Source: Candidatus Roizmanbacteria bacterium CG10_big_fil_rev_8_21_14_0_10_45_7
GTDB taxonomy: Bacteria; Patescibacteriota; Microgenomatia; UBA1406
DNA length: 10,405 nt
Reading direction: 5' to 3'
Assembly (NCBI GenBank): GCA_002793745.1
Contig: PFEE01000057.1
Coordinates: 1 to 10,405 of the forward strand
Part shown: positions 7,736 to 10,405 of the stretch, one piece after another
How the letters are laid out: each line of letters opens with the position of its first letter
How positions within the stretch are numbered: the stretch's first letter is position 1
The notes under the pieces: generated by a model
Databases searched by the model: none
What the model was told of the DNA's origin: nothing
Seen by the model: the letters and a program-made list of their open reading frames with translations, nothing else
Position numbers and translations under genes: made by a program

Positions 7736-9171
7736 AGTAGCGCTGAAGTATTAACGCCGGAGCTGAAATCAATCTCGCTGCACTCATGAAGTAGCGCGCT
7801 GATATCTTTCTTCATCTGGTCATACTCACTTTGCGTCTTTGCTTCAAACTTAACGGTCAAGTAAGGACCATTCTGAGACGCCCGAACAATGGCCATTGAG
7901 TCTTGCATGTCAACCCGAACGCCGTCAATTTCAAGGAATTCCCCGTTTGGGTACAGCTTTTTCAGCTTGCCCCCAATGGTTTCGGACACCAGCTTGAATT
8001 TAATCTCGTCTGGCGTTCCTACTTTAATCTCAGGGCTGGAAACATACTGTGGCAACTGCTGCACCGCCTGCTTCAGGGTCTGTTGCTTGCGCGTTAAGTA
8101 GGCCAAAATACGCAATGAGGCGATGGCGCCGTCATCATGGCCATAAAAATTATCAACAAAGTACATATGGCCCGACAGCTCACCGCCAAACGGCGCTCGT
8201 TCTTCACGCACTTTCGCTTTAATAAACGAGTGCCCGGTTAGCCAAATCACTGGCTTGCCGCCTTTTGCCTTTACCACATCCGCAACCTGCTTTGAGCACA
8301 AGGTGTTGAAAATGATTTTTGATCCGGGCATAAAGTCCAGCACGTCTTGGGCAAACAGGGATACCAACACATCATTCCAAATGGGTGTGCCGTCAGAGTC
8401 CACAATACCCAAACGATCGCCATCAGCGTCATAGGCAAAACCTAAGTCTGCTTTTGCCTGCACAACACCCTTACCCAACCGTTCCAGCACTTCATGTTCA
8501 GTAGGGTCGGGCGTACCAACGGGGAAATTACCGTCGGGCTTCGTGTTTTGTTCTATCACCTCGCATCCCGCTCTTCGTAAAAGCTCAGGTAAAAATAAAC
8601 CCGTGGTAGCAGCGCACGAATCAACGACAACTTTTACTTTGCCCACCGGATCGATACGGCGCAACACATCCTGGATATATTCTTCTTTAATGTCTTCTGA
8701 GATATGCTTACCCTTTTCTTTCCGAGATAAGAATTGTTCCGCTTTGCTGGATCGTTGACCCGATTGAACCAGTTCGCGCAGTTCAATAATCTCATCGGTC
8801 AGCATGGTCTCGGAATACCCTGTGCCAAACTTAAACCCGTTGTATTCTTTGGGGTTATGGGACGCGGTAATCATAATCATGCCGCGGGTTCTAAAGTAGT
8901 AGCAGGCAAAATAGATAATTTGCGACAGGGTCATGCCGATGTCATATACCGTAATGCCAGCATCATTCAATGTCTTAATCACGATCTTGCTGAAATGGGG
9001 ACTTGAAATACGACAATCGTACCCGACGACACAATCATAAATTCTTCGCTGCAGCAACCAGGTAGCATAGCCTTGTGCGATGGCTGCTACTGTTTCGTCG
9101 GTAAGCTCAGAGCCGACCAAACCGCGCAAATCGTAACCGCGAAAAATGTGGGATGGTACCTGTATTGTCAT
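7732..9171 (-). CDS. Phosphomannomutase/phosphoglucomutase
   Basis: Alpha-D-phosphohexomutase that moves phosphate between C6 and C1 of glucose or mannose; 479 residues, normal for the family (about 450-480). All four active-site elements are present: the phosphoserine loop TASHNP (102-107, S104), the Mg-binding loop DADGDR (248-253), the sugar-specificity loop GGELSGH (329-335) and the C-terminal phosphate-binding segment RASQNGPYLTVKFEA (430-444). The GE-x-SG loop type is found in both PMM and PGM enzymes, so dual specificity is likely but not proven. It is the first gene of the operon: a strong promoter ends only about 15 bases before the ATG at 9171, leaving a leader of roughly 8-9 nt without a Shine-Dalgarno. 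Its stop overlaps the isomerase start by 4 bp. Products feed GDP-mannose or UDP-glucose pathways (family knowledge). Confidence 0.95.
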   Translation of the reverse strand: MTIQVPSHIFRGYDLRGLVGSELTDETVAAIAQGYATWLLQRRIYDCVVGYDCRISSPHFSKIVIKTLNDAGITVYDIGMTLSQIIYFACYYFRTRGMIMITASHNPKEYNGFKFGTGYSETMLTDEIIELRELVQSGQRSSKAEQFLSRKEKGKHISEDIKEEYIQDVLRRIDPVGKVKVVVDSCAATTGLFLPELLRRAGCEVIEQNTKPDGNFPVGTPDPTEHEVLERLGKGVVQAKADLGFAYDADGDRLGIVDSDGTPIWNDVLVSLFAQDVLDFMPGSKIIFNTLCSKQVADVVKAKGGKPVIWLTGHSFIKAKVREERAPFGGELSGHMYFVDNFYGHDDGAIASLRILAYLTRKQQTLKQAVQQLPQYVSSPEIKVGTPDEIKFKLVSETIGGKLKKLYPNGEFLEIDGVRVDMQDSMAIVRASQNGPYLTVKFEAKTQSEYDQMKKDISALLHECSEIDFSSGVNTSALL

Positions 9172-9177
9172 AAAGTG

Positions 9178-9192
9178 TATGATACTATCATA
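9178..9192. promoter_or_regulatory. Perfect palindrome over the -10 element, candidate operator
   Basis: TATGATACTATCATA is a perfect inverted repeat with 7-bp arms and a 1-bp centre. It covers the -10 hexamer and the predicted transcription start of the operon promoter, a position where a bound repressor would block RNA polymerase. The regulator is unknown. The repeat could be a by-product of the AT-rich -10 sequence, but seven matched pairs in so short a gap is suggestive. Confidence 0.45.
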
Positions 9193-9215
9193 TTTAACTG
9201 CTAAACTTTTGTCAA
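9187..9215 (-). promoter_or_regulatory. Strong sigma-70-type promoter of the sugar-phosphate operon
   Basis: On the minus strand TTGACA (9215-9210) is followed by exactly 17 bp and TATGAT (9192-9187), matching the -35 consensus 6/6 and the -10 consensus 5/6. The expected start point is about 9179-9180, only 8-9 nt before the ATG at 9171. It lies in the 53-bp gap after holA and is the only strong promoter found for the seven-gene cluster. Confidence 0.8.
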
Positions 9216-9224
9216 ATTACTCTA

Positions 9225-9920
9225 TCACAAATAAAAATTTAGTACTAACGAAAGACCTTGTTTTGTGTCGTAGGGTACCCGCCCTCCTTTAATTCCCTCT
9301 TCTATGGTAAACAGTGCTTTATAAAACTGAACCAGCTTTTCGGGTTTCCAGGTCTTCGCCTGCTGGCTCAGCTTACCCCGTTGCCACGGAGCTGTTGAGT
9401 TTCCAAAGGTTCCTGCCTGGGCATTAATCAGGTCGCGCACCCGGCGCTTCATAAAATAAAAAAGGAGCTCTGCCGCATTCTCCTGCAGCGCATTCTCGTA
9501 CAGCGCATGTGTTGTTTTAAGCCCTCCTGGTTTAATAGCATCAAGAAATGTAAATAAGTATTTTGGGAGCACAAAACCCTGCGACACACTATCTTTAATA
9601 AACGTTTTGTAGTACTTAACCCGTTTCTCGGCAGGCTCTATAAACAAAACCGGCAAATGCTCAACCGCCTGTTTAACAAGGCCGATAAGCGCCTCCATGG
9701 GCTTAGTTGGTTTGGCGCGTACCAGCCCCAAGTGAAAAAAATTTTCTATAATAAATAGCCTGTTGGTTCCAAACAGGTCGGTGTGTGACAACTGCTCCTC
9801 CATAACCTGGTACGAAAACGGCGGGGTAAGCCGCAAAGACTCTGGATACTTGCTTTTTTCCTTTTCCACAGCAGTCTCTAGCGATTGTATATCGTTTCCG
9901 TACAGCAGCATTATGCTCAT
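9225..9920 (-). CDS. holA: DNA polymerase III delta subunit-like protein (HolA-like)
   Basis: Probable delta subunit of the clamp loader, which opens the beta sliding clamp. From the ATG at 9920 it has 231 residues, much shorter than E. coli HolA (343). The N-terminal part matches domain I: MLLYGND (4-10), LSHTDLFGTNRLFIIEN (44-60, the usual small-residue/phenylalanine clamp-contact region followed by the R-L-x-x-x-E-N strand), and LPVLFIEPAEKRVKYYK (89-105). The C-terminal part matches the collar domain: ENALQENAAELLFYFMKRR (142-160) and APWQRGKLSQQAKTW (177-191), then a helix ending IEEGIKGGR (206-214). The lid region between (about 115-140) is very short. The frame allows an ATG at 9962, but that lies upstream of the best promoter, and 9911 is another option. 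Assignment rests on motif pattern rather than strong identity; function is likely, not certain. Confidence 0.72.
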   Translation of the reverse strand: MSIMLLYGNDIQSLETAVEKEKSKYPESLRLTPPFSYQVMEEQLSHTDLFGTNRLFIIENFFHLGLVRAKPTKPMEALIGLVKQAVEHLPVLFIEPAEKRVKYYKTFIKDSVSQGFVLPKYLFTFLDAIKPGGLKTTHALYENALQENAAELLFYFMKRRVRDLINAQAGTFGNSTAPWQRGKLSQQAKTWKPEKLVQFYKALFTIEEGIKGGRVPYDTKQGLSLVLNFYL

Positions 9921-9930
9921 AAGCGTCTCT

Positions 9931-9959
9931 ATTGTAAAAAACATTGCAAAGATACTCAA
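9931..9959 (-). promoter_or_regulatory. Candidate promoter for holA
   Basis: On the minus strand TTGAGT (9959-9954), 17 bp, then TACAAT (9936-9931). Matches are 4/6 and 5/6. The expected start is about 9924, only a few nt before the ATG at 9920, which supports that start over the ATG at 9962. Confidence 0.5.
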
Positions 9960-9972
9960 CAACTGTTATACC
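9944..9972 (+). promoter_or_regulatory. Candidate promoter for the exported-protein gene
   Basis: TTGCAA (9944-9949), 17 bp, then TATACC (9967-9972), preceded by TG at 9964-9965 as in extended -10 promoters. Hexamer matches are 5/6 and 4/6. The predicted start falls at or next to the ATG at 9979, so the mRNA would be leaderless. The -35 region overlaps that of the divergent holA promoter. Confidence 0.4.
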
Positions 9973-9978
9973 AATACT

Positions 9979-10405
9979 ATGCGTACGTATTTCTTAGGTC
10001 TTTTAACCTCTGTTTTTGTGGCAACACTAGTGGGCTTATCCTTATTCAAGAGTTCTCCAACGGTGGTACAAGCACAGAACGCAATTGATGACGCGTATTA
10101 CTCTACCCAGTTCAGCGCAAATACCAAAATACGTATTTCTTGTTTTGATCCCTACGTTATTCCCTCCGGCCCATTGCAAGTGCGCGACTCGGACAAGGCC
10201 GATAACGCTGCAGACGGTTCCGATGACGGTGAGCTGGCGTTTAACGAAAAGGCAGATAAGAATTTAAGCAATCATGTTGGTTTCCCCAATAGGGTGGTTG
10301 CTCCAAACGGAAAAGAGTACAAGCACACTATTCAATTACGTACCCGCGAAACAGACTTACGACCTTCACTTCCGGTTCAGGTTATCCGTATTTCAACTAC
10401 TGCTG
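9979..10405 (+). CDS. Exported protein of unknown function, 3' end cut by window edge
   Basis: Open frame from the ATG at 9979 to the window end, 142 residues visible, translated by me. The N-terminus is a likely signal peptide: R2, a hydrophobic stretch 4-23, K24, then VQA|QN giving a possible signal-peptidase site after A32. The Lys after the hydrophobic stretch leaves uncleaved membrane anchoring as an alternative. The mature part is hydrophilic, with an acidic Asp-rich segment at 70-85 (RDSDKADNAADGSDDGE region) that is not a proper DxDxDG calcium loop, one cysteine (C55), and a basic, beta-prone segment towards the end (HTIQLRTRETDLRP, 116-129). I do not recognise the family. It is divergent from holA with 58 bp between starts and shares a promoter region with it. 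No Shine-Dalgarno precedes the ATG. Confidence 0.75.
   Translation, partial: MRTYFLGLLTSVFVATLVGLSLFKSSPTVVQAQNAIDDAYYSTQFSANTKIRISCFDPYVIPSGPLQVRDSDKADNAADGSDDGELAFNEKADKNLSNHVGFPNRVVAPNGKEYKHTIQLRTRETDLRPSLPVQVIRISTTA

Noticed and set aside
9172..9224. Rho-independent terminator for holA before the operon promoter
   Set aside because: No GC-rich stem followed by a T-run is present; the only inverted repeat is AT-rich and sits on the -10 element.
1..9920. Recoding of UGA as glycine (Gracilibacteria/SR1 code)
   Set aside because: Several genes end in TGA exactly at conserved C-termini within ATGA overlaps and there are no in-frame TGA codons in conserved regions; the standard bacterial code fits.
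9921..9962. N-terminal extension of the HolA-like protein from the ATG at 9962 (hydrophobic, signal-like)
   Set aside because: The extension spans the candidate promoter, and HolA proteins start shortly before the LLYG motif, so the hydrophobic stretch is probably non-coding.
10066..10071. Calcium-binding DxDxDG loop in the acidic segment of the exported protein (near 10186-10233)
   Set aside because: The spacing of Asp residues does not match the loop: the third position is Ala in the best alignment, so I describe it only as acidic.

Overview
The window looks like part of a compact bacterial chromosome, most likely from a Candidate Phyla Radiation (Patescibacteria) member. That assignment is an inference. 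It rests on a tightly overlapping sugar-phosphate operon, bifunctional archaeal-type PGI/PMI and PMM/PGM enzymes, a PEP synthase in the slot where pyruvate kinase is common, a very short DNA polymerase III delta subunit, and no recognisable Shine-Dalgarno sequences. UGA is used as a stop codon (for example in the ATGA overlaps), so the UGA=Gly code of Gracilibacteria/SR1 does not apply.

Layout: almost everything is on the minus strand. Read in the direction of transcription (right to left), a HolA-like clamp-loader gene (9920 to 9225) is followed by a 53-bp gap holding a near-consensus sigma-70 promoter (TTGACA, 17 bp, TATGAT) overlapped by a perfect 15-bp palindrome. A seven-gene cluster then follows: phosphomannomutase/phosphoglucomutase, phosphoglucose/phosphomannose isomerase, GAPDH, phosphoglycerate kinase, PEP synthase, an enolase homologue, and a PfkB-family sugar kinase that runs off the left edge. 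Genes overlap by 4, 4, 8, 17 and 8 bp. The only real gap is 62 bp between pgk and the PEP synthase gene. At the right edge a plus-strand gene for an exported protein of unknown function starts, divergent from holA, and is cut by the window end.

How the genes fit together: the cluster covers the two ends of the Embden-Meyerhof route. PGM/PMM and PGI/PMI link glucose-1-P, glucose-6-P, fructose-6-P and mannose phosphates, which feed polysaccharide and nucleotide-sugar synthesis. GAPDH and PGK carry the triose section, and PEP synthase interconverts pyruvate and PEP. No phosphoglycerate mutase, triosephosphate isomerase or aldolase is encoded here. GAPDH carries substitutions at the three positions known to set NAD specificity, so NADP(H) use is plausible.

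The most unusual item is the enolase homologue. It keeps the three metal ligands and both active-site lysines but has lost the residues that bind the substrate phosphate and the mobile-loop serine, and it has Asp where the catalytic Glu should be. It is either a very divergent enolase or an enolase paralogue with a changed substrate, embedded in a glycolytic/gluconeogenic operon. No mobile elements, CRISPR arrays, rRNA or tRNA genes were seen, and there is no gene-free stretch over 300 bases.
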